In this document: positions 25,475 through 33,511 of the stretch, one piece after another | Layout of the letters: each line of letters starts with the position of its first letter | How positions within the stretch are numbered: the stretch's first letter is position 1 | NCBI RefSeq assembly: GCF_030209745.1 | Contig: NZ_JARVRJ010000007.1 | Location: 124,001 to 188,000, forward strand | DNA: 64,000 nt | Direction: 5' to 3' | DNA from: Arthrobacter sp. fls2-241-R2A-200 | Lineage (GTDB): Bacteria > Actinomycetota > Actinomycetes > Actinomycetales > Micrococcaceae | Translations under genes and position numbers: made by a program | The notes under the pieces: model-generated | Database searches by the model: none | What the model was told of the DNA's origin: nothing | What the model saw: the letters and a program-made list of their open reading frames with translations, nothing else

Positions 25475-27202
25475 ATGAAGAAGTACACGACGATCGGCGG
25501 CGTGGCGCTCGCAGCTGCGCTGACGCTGACCGCCTGCGGTGGGGGAACGCCGTCGGGGCCGGCCTCCCAACAGGCCCAACAGGCAGGCGGTGACATCAAC
25601 AAACTGATCAGCATCAACGCCAAGGACCCCAAGGACTTGGAACAGGGCGGCACGGTGACGCTTCCTGTCAGCAGCATCGGGCCGGATTTCAACATCAATT
25701 CCAATGTGGGAAACAGTGCTGACACCTCCGCCTTGTTGACCCCGGTCAACATGGCTTCGATCAGCAGCGGTGGCATTGGTGGCTGCTGGAAGCTTGACTT
25801 CGACGGCAAGGCCGTGCCGAACAAGGACTTCTGTGAGGACATCAAGAGTGAGGTCAAGGACGGCAAGCAGACCATCACCATCAAGGTCAACGACAAAGCG
25901 ACCTGGAATGACGGCACGCCGATTGATGCCAAGACCTTCATCAACACCTGGAAGATGCTCCGCGGAGACGACAAGTCCATTGACATCGTCACCGCCGGAA
26001 ACTACCCCTTCGTGGACTCGGTAAAGGCAGGCGCCAATGACAAGGAAGTCATTGTCACCACCACCCAGCCGGTCTACCCACTGACTTCATTGTTCTTCGG
26101 CCTGATCCACCCGGCCATCAACACCGCCGAAATCTTCAACAAGGGCTTTGCGGGCAACATGCACCCCGAGTGGATGGCTGGTCCGTTCAAAGTAGAGAAC
26201 TACGACACGACTGCCAAGACGGTCACCATGGTTCCGAATGAGAAGTGGTGGGGCCAGAAGCCTGTCCTGGACAAGGTCATCTGGCGCCAGATGGAACCCA
26301 GCGCCAGCATCGCCGCCTTCAAAAACGGCGAAATCGACGCTGTGGACGGACGCACCTTGGGCCGTTACAAACAGCTGGAAGGCACCAAGAACACCGACAT
26401 CCGCCGCGGGCAGCGCTTGTTCGCCGGTGGCCTGAACCTTAATGCCAAGCGCCCTGCATTGTCGGACGTGGCCGTGCGTAAGGCGATCTTCACCGCCGTC
26501 GACCGCAAGGCCATCCGCGACGTACGCTTCAACGGCCTGAACTGGTCCGAACAGAGCTCCGGCTCCATGATGCTGATGCCGTTCTCGCCGTATTACCAGG
26601 ACAACTACCCTGTCAAGGACACCGGGGCTGACGCCGCCAAGAAGGTCCTGACGGACGCAGGCTACGCACCGAACGACAAGGGCGTCATGGCCAAGAACGG
26701 CGTGCCGGTCTCCTTCAAGATCACCAACTTCGGTGATGATCCCACCATCGGAGCAACGTCGCAGACCCTCCAAAAGCAGCTCCAGGCTGCCGGTATGGAC
26801 GTTGGAATCGATCAGCGCGGCGACGCCGATTTTGGCAAAGTCCTGGGTACCCGCGACTTTGACCTCACTATCTCCGGCTACACCGTGGGTGCCGACGCCA
26901 CGGATGCGGTGAAGCAGTACTACGATTCCAGCACCAACGAAAATGGCCTCGGCGATCCCCAGCTTGATGCGCAGATCAAGAGCGTCGCCGGCATGGCCGA
27001 TGACGCCCAGCGCAACAAGGCCGCCATGGACATCGAGAAGGCGCACATGGCGAAGTACTACTCCATGGGTACCATCCTGAACGGCCCGGAGATCCAGTTC
27101 GTGCACACGGGCTTGGCCAACTATGGCCCGTCGCTGTTCAAGAGCCTCTCGGACGTACCTGACTGGACAACCCTGGGTTGGGAAAAGGGCGCCAAGAAGT
27201 AG
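25475..27202 (+). CDS. Peptide ABC transporter substrate-binding lipoprotein (SBP family 5)
   Basis: A 575-aa extracytoplasmic binding protein. The signal peptide ends in the lipobox LTAC, making Cys21 the lipidated residue. The body has the family 5 landmarks VKDGKQTITIKVNDKATWND and the distal GDADFGKVLGTRDFDLTISG. It follows the ATPase by 75 nt, with GAAGGG ahead of the ATG. Last position in the operon allows separate high expression. The ligand is not readable; family 5 members bind peptides, opines, nickel complexes or oligosaccharides. Confidence 0.92.
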   Translation: MKKYTTIGGVALAAALTLTACGGGTPSGPASQQAQQAGGDINKLISINAKDPKDLEQGGTVTLPVSSIGPDFNINSNVGNSADTSALLTPVNMASISSGGIGGCWKLDFDGKAVPNKDFCEDIKSEVKDGKQTITIKVNDKATWNDGTPIDAKTFINTWKMLRGDDKSIDIVTAGNYPFVDSVKAGANDKEVIVTTTQPVYPLTSLFFGLIHPAINTAEIFNKGFAGNMHPEWMAGPFKVENYDTTAKTVTMVPNEKWWGQKPVLDKVIWRQMEPSASIAAFKNGEIDAVDGRTLGRYKQLEGTKNTDIRRGQRLFAGGLNLNAKRPALSDVAVRKAIFTAVDRKAIRDVRFNGLNWSEQSSGSMMLMPFSPYYQDNYPVKDTGADAAKKVLTDAGYAPNDKGVMAKNGVPVSFKITNFGDDPTIGATSQTLQKQLQAAGMDVGIDQRGDADFGKVLGTRDFDLTISGYTVGADATDAVKQYYDSSTNENGLGDPQLDAQIKSVAGMADDAQRNKAAMDIEKAHMAKYYSMGTILNGPEIQFVHTGLANYGPSLFKSLSDVPDWTTLGWEKGAKK

Positions 27203-27231
27203 CTCTTAACTGACCGACCCGGCTTTCTGGA

Positions 27232-27278
27232 GGCCGGGAACTCCGCGCTCCGCTCACGGTGGTGCAGGGTTCCCGGCC
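27232..27278 (+). terminator. Terminator of the peptide ABC operon
   Basis: A 10-bp perfect stem (GGCCGGGAAC with GTTCCCGGCC) with a 27-nt loop, followed by TTTG, starts 30 nt after the binding-protein stop. Confidence 0.7.
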
Positions 27279-27345
27279 TTTGCCGTGTCGTAGCCGCCCG
27301 GTGGCGCGGGCCCCATGGTGGAGTGTCCTGAACTAGCCTTGGCAC

Positions 27346-28392
27346 ATGACTTCCAGGCCTATCCGCACAGCGATCGCAGGTTTCGGGTTATCGGGCAGCG
27401 TTTTCCACGCGCCCTACATTGCCGGCAACCCTTCCTATGAGCTCACGGCCTTCGCAACGTCGGACCCCGAAAGGCAGGCCCAAGCCGCCAAACGGTACCC
27501 GAACGCCAAGATCGGGGACGCCCCACTGGACCTCGTGGCGCTCGCGGACGAACTGGACCTGATCGTCCTTGGCACACCGCCCGCAACCCATCATCGGCTG
27601 GCGAAGGCGGCGCTGGAAGCCGGCCTGGACGTTGTCGTCGATAAGCCGTTCGTGGTCCACAGCGCCGACGGTGAGGAACTCATCCGACTCGCCGCCAGCC
27701 TGGGACGCGTCCTCACCGTCTATCAAAACCGCCGTTGGGACGGCGACGCCCTCACGGTGCAGAAACTGCTCGACGCCGGCACCCTGGGTGAAGTGACCAG
27801 GTTCGAGGCGGGCATGGAGCGGTGGGCGCCGGAGATCGCCAAGGCGTGGAAGGCCAGTGCCACAGCCGAGGACGGTGGGGGAGTGCTGTTCGATCTCGGT
27901 ACGCACGTGCTGGATCTCGCGCTCCGATTCTTCGGGCCTGCAACCGTTACCTACGCGGAAATCGCGGCACGCCGCGCGCAGGAAAATGCTGATGACGACG
28001 TCTTCCTGACCCTCCGGCACGAGTCCGGCGTCATCAGCCACGTCACCATCAACCTCAACAGCCACCTGCACGGACCGCGCTTCCGGGTGCTCGGTAGCCG
28101 CGGTGCGTTCGTGAAATTCGGCAGCGACCCGCAGGAGCCGTTTGTCCGCAAGGGCGGGTTGCCGAGTCACCCGGCCTACGGCGTCGAACCTCCCGAAAAC
28201 CATGGCACGCTCGAGGTGGATGGGCAGCAGCGGACCATACCCACGGAGCGCGGGGCGTACCCGGAGTTTTACCGGTTACTCGCCGAGAAGCTCAACGACG
28301 GCGGCATCACCTCGGCGCGTCCGGTACCCGTGGATCCGGCCGACTCGGTTGCGGTGCTCCGGCTCATTGAGCAGGCCCGGAGGCTGGCGTGA
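27346..28392 (+). CDS. Gfo/Idh/MocA family oxidoreductase
   Basis: A 348-aa NAD(P)-dependent dehydrogenase. The Rossmann fingerprint is AIAGFGLSGSVFHAPYI (residues 9-25) and the catalytic-domain entry motif is DKPFVV, a variant of EKP. The C-terminal alpha/beta domain has GGGVLFDLGTHVLDLAL, where the His is typically catalytic. The GFGLSGSVFHAP form matches the YdgJ/YhhX-like subgroup acting on sugars or inositols. It is monocistronic, and the substrate is not evident. Confidence 0.88.
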   Translation: MTSRPIRTAIAGFGLSGSVFHAPYIAGNPSYELTAFATSDPERQAQAAKRYPNAKIGDAPLDLVALADELDLIVLGTPPATHHRLAKAALEAGLDVVVDKPFVVHSADGEELIRLAASLGRVLTVYQNRRWDGDALTVQKLLDAGTLGEVTRFEAGMERWAPEIAKAWKASATAEDGGGVLFDLGTHVLDLALRFFGPATVTYAEIAARRAQENADDDVFLTLRHESGVISHVTINLNSHLHGPRFRVLGSRGAFVKFGSDPQEPFVRKGGLPSHPAYGVEPPENHGTLEVDGQQRTIPTERGAYPEFYRLLAEKLNDGGITSARPVPVDPADSVAVLRLIEQARRLA

Positions 28393-28540
28393 GATCAGGA
28401 CGAAAAAGAATTTTCGACACCGCGTAACCTCATGGCACCCAAGAACGATGTAAGGGGTGTGCGGGCCACGTCCGCACCTGATCATCCGGTAGCGGATCCA
28501 TCGCTGCCGGGGCAATCCACACCGTATGTCGGAGGGTTTC

Positions 28541-29254
28541 ATGTCCTTGTTCACTGTTATCGCCACCAGCAAAGTCGCCGCGGGCGTCCTGGCCGTCGGA
28601 GCCGTAGCTGCCGGTGGAACCGGCGTCGCCGCTTTCAACGGTGCTCTTCCCACTGAGATCCAGCAGGGCGCGCACAACCTCGTCGGCGCTCCCGCACCGG
28701 TTGCTGCCAAGTCCGCCGTAGACGCGAAGACCGCAGAAGCAGCCGACGCCGGGGCTGACGCCAAGACCCGCGTGGCAGGCGCCGTCGAAAGTGCAGAGGC
28801 GCGCGCAACCGCTGCCGCGGACGCCGCGACGGCCAAGGCGGGTAACACCGTTGCCGGCGTCCATGCGAAGGCGACTGACGCCGTCAAAGATGCCACGTCC
28901 CCCGAGTCATTCGGCCTTTGCACCGCGTTCCTGAACGGCGGCCTGAAGGCCGACACCAAGGTCCCTGGCTACCAGTCCTTGGTTGTTGCCGCGGGCGGCG
29001 ACACCAAGGTTGACGCACACTGCAAGGCCGTCGTTACTGCAGGCAAGGCAGCTGGCCTGAAGGCCGACGCCAGCGTGCAGGGTGACGCCGCTACCGGTAC
29101 TACAGTGAAGTCCGCTGTACCTGCCGTGCCGGCAACCCCGGCGGTGCCGGCTGTACCCGCCGTCCCAGCGACCCCCGCTGTTCCGGCCGTACCCACCCAG
29201 GTGCCTTCCGCTGTACCGACCGTTCCGGGCGCAGCCCTGGATTCTGTCCGCTAA
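28541..29254 (+). CDS. Exported or membrane-tethered Ala/Pro-rich protein next to an ECF sigma factor
   Basis: A 237-aa protein. The ATG at 28541 is chosen for the GGAGGG 4 nt upstream, over ATG 28526. Residues 10-33 form one hydrophobic helix followed by GALPTEIQQGAHNLVGAP, then an Ala/Lys/Asp-rich helical region, a small segment with two cysteines (FGLCTAFLNGG, DAHCKAVV), and a tail of Val-Pro-Ala repeats ending VPTVPGAALDSVR. The helix plus following motif resembles the membrane segment of the anti-sigma-like protein two genes downstream. Proteins of this layout recur beside actinobacterial ECF sigma genes; the function is unknown. Confidence 0.65.
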   Translation: MSLFTVIATSKVAAGVLAVGAVAAGGTGVAAFNGALPTEIQQGAHNLVGAPAPVAAKSAVDAKTAEAADAGADAKTRVAGAVESAEARATAAADAATAKAGNTVAGVHAKATDAVKDATSPESFGLCTAFLNGGLKADTKVPGYQSLVVAAGGDTKVDAHCKAVVTAGKAAGLKADASVQGDAATGTTVKSAVPAVPATPAVPAVPAVPATPAVPAVPTQVPSAVPTVPGAALDSVR

Positions 29255-29278
29255 GCAAGTAGCGGTTACGGTTTAACG

Positions 29279-29311
29279 GCAGGGCTCCTTGGCTAGGACA
29301 GGGAGCCCTGC
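29279..29311 (+). terminator. Hairpin between the Ala/Pro-rich gene and the sigma gene
   Basis: GCAGGGCTCC pairs perfectly with GGAGCCCTGC (29302-29311) around a 13-nt loop, 25 nt after the stop. It suggests that the exported protein is transcribed separately from the sigma operon. Confidence 0.7.
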
Positions 29312-29387
29312 TACGTGACAGACCGCAGCGACGGTGCCGGGCATAGGCCGCGGCGAAGCTTCGCTGTGCGGACGGAGGCAGCCTAGG

Positions 29388-29936
29388 GTGCTTGACCCTT
29401 TAGTTGATGAATATGTGCAGGCGGACCACCATGATCCCGCCCTGCTGTTCACTGCTGCCTACAATGAGTTCGCCGGGCCCGTCTGCGGTTACCTCCGGGC
29501 GCGCGGAGTGGACGATCCCGAAGCGGTCACCCAAGATGTTTTCCTCGCGCTGTATCCAAGGCTCGACACCCTGCACGGCGGGCTGCAAGGGGCAAAAACC
29601 CTGCTGTTTTCGATCGCGCATGCCCGGATGGTGGATCACTACCGTCGTCGGGAGCGCAGGCCCGAACCTGCGCCATACGAGGTCGAGACGGACACCCGGA
29701 GGGCCCCGTCCGCCGAAGACCAAGCCTTCGGCGCTGGCTCCTTGGGGGTTACCGAGCTCTTGCACGGCCTTCCCGACGACTACCGCGAGGTCCTTGCTCT
29801 GCGGGTGGTCGCAGACCTCTCGGTGGAAGAAACTGCGGCGATCATGGGTAAGTCCCAAGGCGCCGTGAAACAACTGCAACGCAGGGCACTGGGCGCGTTG
29901 AAGAAGCGCGCACTACTAAGGAACGGCTCAGAATGA
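29388..29936 (+). CDS. ECF RNA polymerase sigma factor
   Basis: A 182-aa sigma-70-family protein of the extracytoplasmic-function group, with only regions 2 and 4. Region 2: YNEFAGPVCGYLRARG through LLFSIAHARMVDHYRRRERR. Region 4: LHGLPDDYREVLALRVVADL and SVEETAAIMGKSQGAVKQLQ, the latter the -35-binding HTH. The GTG at 29388 has GGAGG 9 nt upstream and is preferred over the frame start at 29334. It overlaps the next gene by 4 nt (ATGA), the standard sigma/anti-sigma arrangement. Confidence 0.88.
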   Translation: MLDPLVDEYVQADHHDPALLFTAAYNEFAGPVCGYLRARGVDDPEAVTQDVFLALYPRLDTLHGGLQGAKTLLFSIAHARMVDHYRRRERRPEPAPYEVETDTRRAPSAEDQAFGAGSLGVTELLHGLPDDYREVLALRVVADLSVEETAAIMGKSQGAVKQLQRRALGALKKRALLRNGSE

Positions 29937-30760
29937 GTGAAGAAACCGCACGGCGCAGGATGAACGACGAGCAGGCCATCGACCGCCTCCTCGCCGATGC
30001 CGACGCGTGCTCGGACGACCTCGGCGGCATCCGGTCCGAATTACTTGAACTGCGCTCTTGGGCAAGCACGCCGCCGTCGCCCTCGGCTGCCGTCCGCGCG
30101 TTGATGGTCAGTGGCCCTGCAGCGGTCACCAGCAAACTTACGACGGCGGACGGTCCTGCCGCATTGTCGGAGGTGCCGACGTCGGTGCTCGCCACGGTGG
30201 CAGCCCCGGCTTCCTGCGCCAACGAGGACGAACTCGCGGCCCGGCGTCGTCGGAAGCGCCGAACCGCTCTGGCAGGCTTCGCTGTCGCGGCAACCCTGGC
30301 CGGCGGAGCCACGGCCGCAGCTGCCTCGGAGGGCGGCATCCCTGCCGTTGTCCAACATGTTGGCGAAGCGATCGGCTCCATGGTCACCCAGTTGGTCCCG
30401 GCATCCGGCAAGGCTCCCCGGCAGGGCGAGCCTGCTGTCAGTACCCCGGATCCGCTTCCCGTCAACGAAGCGACGCATCCGGCGGCCCCGGCCCGAGGGA
30501 CAGCGCCGGCTAACCCCGGCCCGTCCGGCGCCGCGCACCCAGACCCACGTTCCACGCCCGGAGAAGGCGCTTCACGCCCGAGCCCCAAGGCTTCACCCCG
30601 CGTTGATCCTGGCAATCTCAGCATTCCCAGCCCACCGGTGACGGCACCCGTCACCCCGCCAGGTGTTGAGCTTCCCCCTGTGGAACGACCCGACATCCCT
30701 GTGCCGGCCAGCCCGGCCGTGCCCGGTGTCCTTGGTGTCCCCACGCTCCCGGCGAGATAA
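29933..30760 (+). CDS. Probable anti-sigma factor, single membrane span with Pro-rich exterior
   Basis: A 275-aa protein coupled to the sigma gene. Residues 1-105 are cytoplasmic and acidic/helical (RMNDEQAIDRLLADADA), then RRRRKRR and a helix at 111-131, then GGIPAVVQHVGEAIGSM, then about 120 residues rich in Pro, Ala and Thr ending in PAVPGVLGVPTLPAR. No zinc-binding H-x3-C-x2-C motif is visible, so it is not a ZAS-type anti-sigma factor; the role is inferred from the operon and topology. It ends at a perfect 20-bp hairpin. Confidence 0.7.
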   Translation: MSEETARRRMNDEQAIDRLLADADACSDDLGGIRSELLELRSWASTPPSPSAAVRALMVSGPAAVTSKLTTADGPAALSEVPTSVLATVAAPASCANEDELAARRRRKRRTALAGFAVAATLAGGATAAAASEGGIPAVVQHVGEAIGSMVTQLVPASGKAPRQGEPAVSTPDPLPVNEATHPAAPARGTAPANPGPSGAAHPDPRSTPGEGASRPSPKASPRVDPGNLSIPSPPVTAPVTPPGVELPPVERPDIPVPASPAVPGVLGVPTLPAR

Positions 30761-30802
30761 CACGTAAGGGCAATGTTCCTGGGGAACATTGCCCTTACGT
30801 GT
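30760..30802. terminator. Perfect 20-bp stem, 3-nt loop, bidirectional terminator
   Basis: The last A of the anti-sigma stop begins a 20-bp perfect stem: CACGTAAGGGCAATGTTCC at 30761-30779, loop TGG, and its exact complement at 30783-30801, closed by A30760-T30802. The convergent ald gene ends 23 nt away. Confidence 0.85.
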
Positions 30803-30824
30803 CAATCCGGGGAGTTGAAGGTCC

Positions 30825-31943
30825 TTATGCAGAGACCAGGCTGTGCCAATCGGTGACGAGGGGCAGGTTGTGTGCCTCGGAGACGGAGTGGTGGGCCACG
30901 TGGCCTCCGGCGATGTTGAGGCCGGCAGCGAGGGCAGGATCGCGATCGAACGCAGCCCGGACGCCCAGGTTGGCCAGAGCCACCGCGTAGCGGAGGGTGA
31001 CGTTGGTCAGTGCGTACGTGGAGGTGTTCGGGACGGCGCCGGGCATGTTGCCAACGCAGTAGAAGATCGAGTTGTGGACCTTGTACGTGGGTTCCTGGTG
31101 CGTGGTGGGGTGTGAATCCTCGAAGCAGCCGCCCTGGTCAACTGCGATGTCCACCAGTACCGAACCGGGCTTCATCCGGGCTACGAGCTGGTTGGTGACG
31201 AGCTTGGGGGCCTTGGCGCCCGGGATCAGGACTGAACCGATGACGAGGTCTGCGTCGACTACTGACTTCTCGATCTCGTAGGCGTTGGAGGCAACGGTCT
31301 TCAGGCGGCCCTGGTAAAGGGCATCCAGTTCGCGCAGCCGGTTGATGTTGATGTCCATGATGGTGACGTCAGCACCGAGGCCCAGGGCCATGGCGGCGGC
31401 GTTGGTTCCGGCCACACCTGCGCCCAGGACCACGACCTTTGCCGGGCGGACGCCCGGTACGCCGCCCAAGAGGACGCCCTTACCGCCGGCCGGGGCCATC
31501 AGCGAGGAAGCGCCGACAACCACGGAAAGCCGGCCTGCGACCTCGGACATGGGAGCGAGCAGCGGAAGCGCCCGGCCGTCCTGGACGGTTTCGTAGGCGA
31601 TCGCGGTGACGCCGGAGTTGATGAGCTCGGCGGTGAGTTCCGGTTCCGCGGCGAGGTGCAGGTAGGTGAAGAGGATCAAGCCCTTGCGGAAGCGGTGGTA
31701 CTCGGCCGCGATGGGTTCCTTGACCTTCATGACCATGTCAGCGCGGGCCCAGACGTCATCAGCTTCGTTGACGATCTCGGCGCCGGCGATCGAGTATTCC
31801 TCGTCCGTGATCCCCGAGCCGAGGCCTGCGCCGCGCTCCACCAGAACCGTGTGTCCGTGGGTGCGGAACTCGTGAACACCTGAGGCCGTGATGGCTACGC
31901 GGAATTCGTTGTTTTTGATTTCTTTGGGGACGCCGATGATCAT
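30825..31943 (-). CDS. ald: Alanine dehydrogenase
   Basis: NAD-dependent L-alanine dehydrogenase, 372 aa, converting alanine to pyruvate and ammonia and the reverse. The start MIIGVPKEIKNNEFRVAIT, the MVMKVKEP segment (catalytic Lys) and YLHLAAEP (catalytic His) are present, and the Rossmann motif is VVVLGAGVAGTNAA. It is divergent from a PucR-type regulator across 209 bp. The pair is probably a regulator/target unit for alanine catabolism. Confidence 0.96.
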   Translation of the reverse strand: MIIGVPKEIKNNEFRVAITASGVHEFRTHGHTVLVERGAGLGSGITDEEYSIAGAEIVNEADDVWARADMVMKVKEPIAAEYHRFRKGLILFTYLHLAAEPELTAELINSGVTAIAYETVQDGRALPLLAPMSEVAGRLSVVVGASSLMAPAGGKGVLLGGVPGVRPAKVVVLGAGVAGTNAAAMALGLGADVTIMDININRLRELDALYQGRLKTVASNAYEIEKSVVDADLVIGSVLIPGAKAPKLVTNQLVARMKPGSVLVDIAVDQGGCFEDSHPTTHQEPTYKVHNSIFYCVGNMPGAVPNTSTYALTNVTLRYAVALANLGVRAAFDRDPALAAGLNIAGGHVAHHSVSEAHNLPLVTDWHSLVSA

Positions 31944-32056
31944 GTGGGGGCTCCATTGTTCCCGGCCTTTTTCGGCCGAATCCTTGCTGCGGGCTGTGAT
32001 TCCAGAATAAATCCGGCTGTGAGGCAGGCGACATGGTTTCCTGATAGCGGTAACGG

Positions 32057-32082
32057 GAAAACCCCGGAAAATCAGGGTTTTC
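32057..32082. promoter_or_regulatory. GAAAACCC-N10-GGGTTTTC dyad between ald and pucR
   Basis: A perfect 8-bp inverted repeat with a 10-bp spacer lies in the ald/pucR divergent region, 71 bp before the regulator start and 114 bp before the ald start. It is the clearest dyad in this region and a candidate operator for the adjacent regulator. Confidence 0.5.
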
Positions 32083-32152
32083 GGCGTGCGTGGTTCGACA
32101 TTTGTCGATCGCTGGGCCGTCAGGTGTCGTCTGGTGTTGGTACGCTTTCGGG

Positions 32153-33367
32153 ATGCAGCAGGACGTGGAGCAGATCGTTGAAAAGGTAGCGGCCAAACTG
32201 GGCCGGGGACTGTCCTTGGAAGACCTCGACGGGCTGCTTCTTGCTTACAGCTCCAACCAATCCCACGCCGATCGCGTCCGCGTGAACTTCCTCCTCAGTA
32301 AACGGGTTCCCTCCGACGTCAGCGTGTGGCAGCTATCGCACGGAATCTCGACGGCGGTCCGCCCCGTCGTCGTCCCCGCCAACGAGGAACTGGGCATGTT
32401 GGGCCGCGTCTGCGTCCCCCTGCTGGTGCGAGGCTTCCGGGTTGGCTACCTCTGGGTGCAACAAGACGCCGAGGAACAAAGTGCGACGGCGATACTCGCC
32501 CAGTTGCCCGCCGTACGTGACGAGCTGGACCTGCTGGCCGGTTTGCTCCTCGATTCCAACACCGCAGAGTCCGAATTCCGGCGACGCCGGGAACAGGAGT
32601 TCATGGCGGCCTGCAGCGGGGAATCAAACGCGGTCGCAGCCGTGGCGGGGTGGAAGGAAATCCAAGGCCGGGGTCCGTGGCAACTGGTGACCATCCTCGA
32701 CGCGGACGGTGCGAGGTCCGACGTCGACCCCCTCGCCGCGACCCTGACGCACCGTTCGGCAGCGCTGCAGTCCACTATCGGGGTCAACCCGGCCCTCTTC
32801 AGTGCCGGCACAGAGACCCACTCCGTGGTTTTGTTCCGCGAATCCGGCGGCAGGGCCGATCACGCCCAGGTCTTGGTGCACTACCAGCTGGAGCTTGCCA
32901 AGCGCGCCGGACGAACCGTGGACCGTGTCATTTTGGGGATCAGCGAGCCGTTCAATGTGATCCGGCAACTTGGCGCTGCGTACCGGCAGTCAAAAGTGGC
33001 TGCGCAAGCTGCCGCTGTGGATCCGCCGTTGGGCGAGCTCGTGGACGTCAGGGCCGTAGGCGTTTACCAACTTTTCGACCGACTTCAGGCGCCGGGCGGC
33101 TGGGATGACACAGGCAGTGTGCATTTCCGCGCTTTGGAGGATCACGACCGCAACGGTGAACTCCTACCGGTGCTGGAACTCCTTTACGACAACGACAGTT
33201 CGGTCCAAGATGTCGCCACCAAGCTTCACCTTCACAGAAGCAGCATCTACAACAGGCTCGGCCGCATTCGGCAACTCATTGGCGCGGATCCCTTGAATGG
33301 TGCGGTCCGGCTTGAGTTGCACGCGGCGTTGAAGGCACGGCGCTGGGCCGGCAGGCCGAGGATCTAG
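32153..33367 (+). CDS. PucR/CdaR-type transcriptional regulator
   Basis: A 404-aa regulator. The ATG at 32153 is chosen because the open frame from 32090 has no family-like sequence. Residues 10-170 are a GAF-like sensory region, a central GGDEF-like PucR domain follows, and the C-terminus has the PucR HTH: LLYDNDSSVQDVATKLHLHR and SSIYNRLGRIRQLIGADPLN. Family members usually activate a neighbouring metabolic gene in response to a metabolite, here most likely ald in response to alanine. Confidence 0.85.
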   Translation: MQQDVEQIVEKVAAKLGRGLSLEDLDGLLLAYSSNQSHADRVRVNFLLSKRVPSDVSVWQLSHGISTAVRPVVVPANEELGMLGRVCVPLLVRGFRVGYLWVQQDAEEQSATAILAQLPAVRDELDLLAGLLLDSNTAESEFRRRREQEFMAACSGESNAVAAVAGWKEIQGRGPWQLVTILDADGARSDVDPLAATLTHRSAALQSTIGVNPALFSAGTETHSVVLFRESGGRADHAQVLVHYQLELAKRAGRTVDRVILGISEPFNVIRQLGAAYRQSKVAAQAAAVDPPLGELVDVRAVGVYQLFDRLQAPGGWDDTGSVHFRALEDHDRNGELLPVLELLYDNDSSVQDVATKLHLHRSSIYNRLGRIRQLIGADPLNGAVRLELHAALKARRWAGRPRI

Positions 33368-33393
33368 TCCTGTGACCCTGGGCCTCTTAGGAG

Positions 33394-33419
33394 CGCTGGA
33401 GTCGTTGGCAGCTCCAGCG
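33394..33419. terminator. Short hairpin after pucR
   Basis: CGCTGGAG (33394-33401) and CTCCAGCG (33412-33419) form an 8-bp perfect stem with a 10-nt loop, 27 nt after the pucR stop. The remaining 92 nt to the next convergent gene hold nothing I recognise. Confidence 0.55.
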
Positions 33420-33511
33420 GCCAATCCGGCCCCGAACCAGGGCCGTGCGGCTCGCGCGGCAGTACCGGCCATGCCAGCCAGTGTGTCCGAAAGCCGTAGG
33501 GAGCCGAGGGC

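Noticed and set aside
29110..29230. Non-coding tandem repeat in the GCCGTGCC-rich stretch
   Set aside because: It encodes the Val-Pro-Ala tail of the exported protein in frame and is explained by that.
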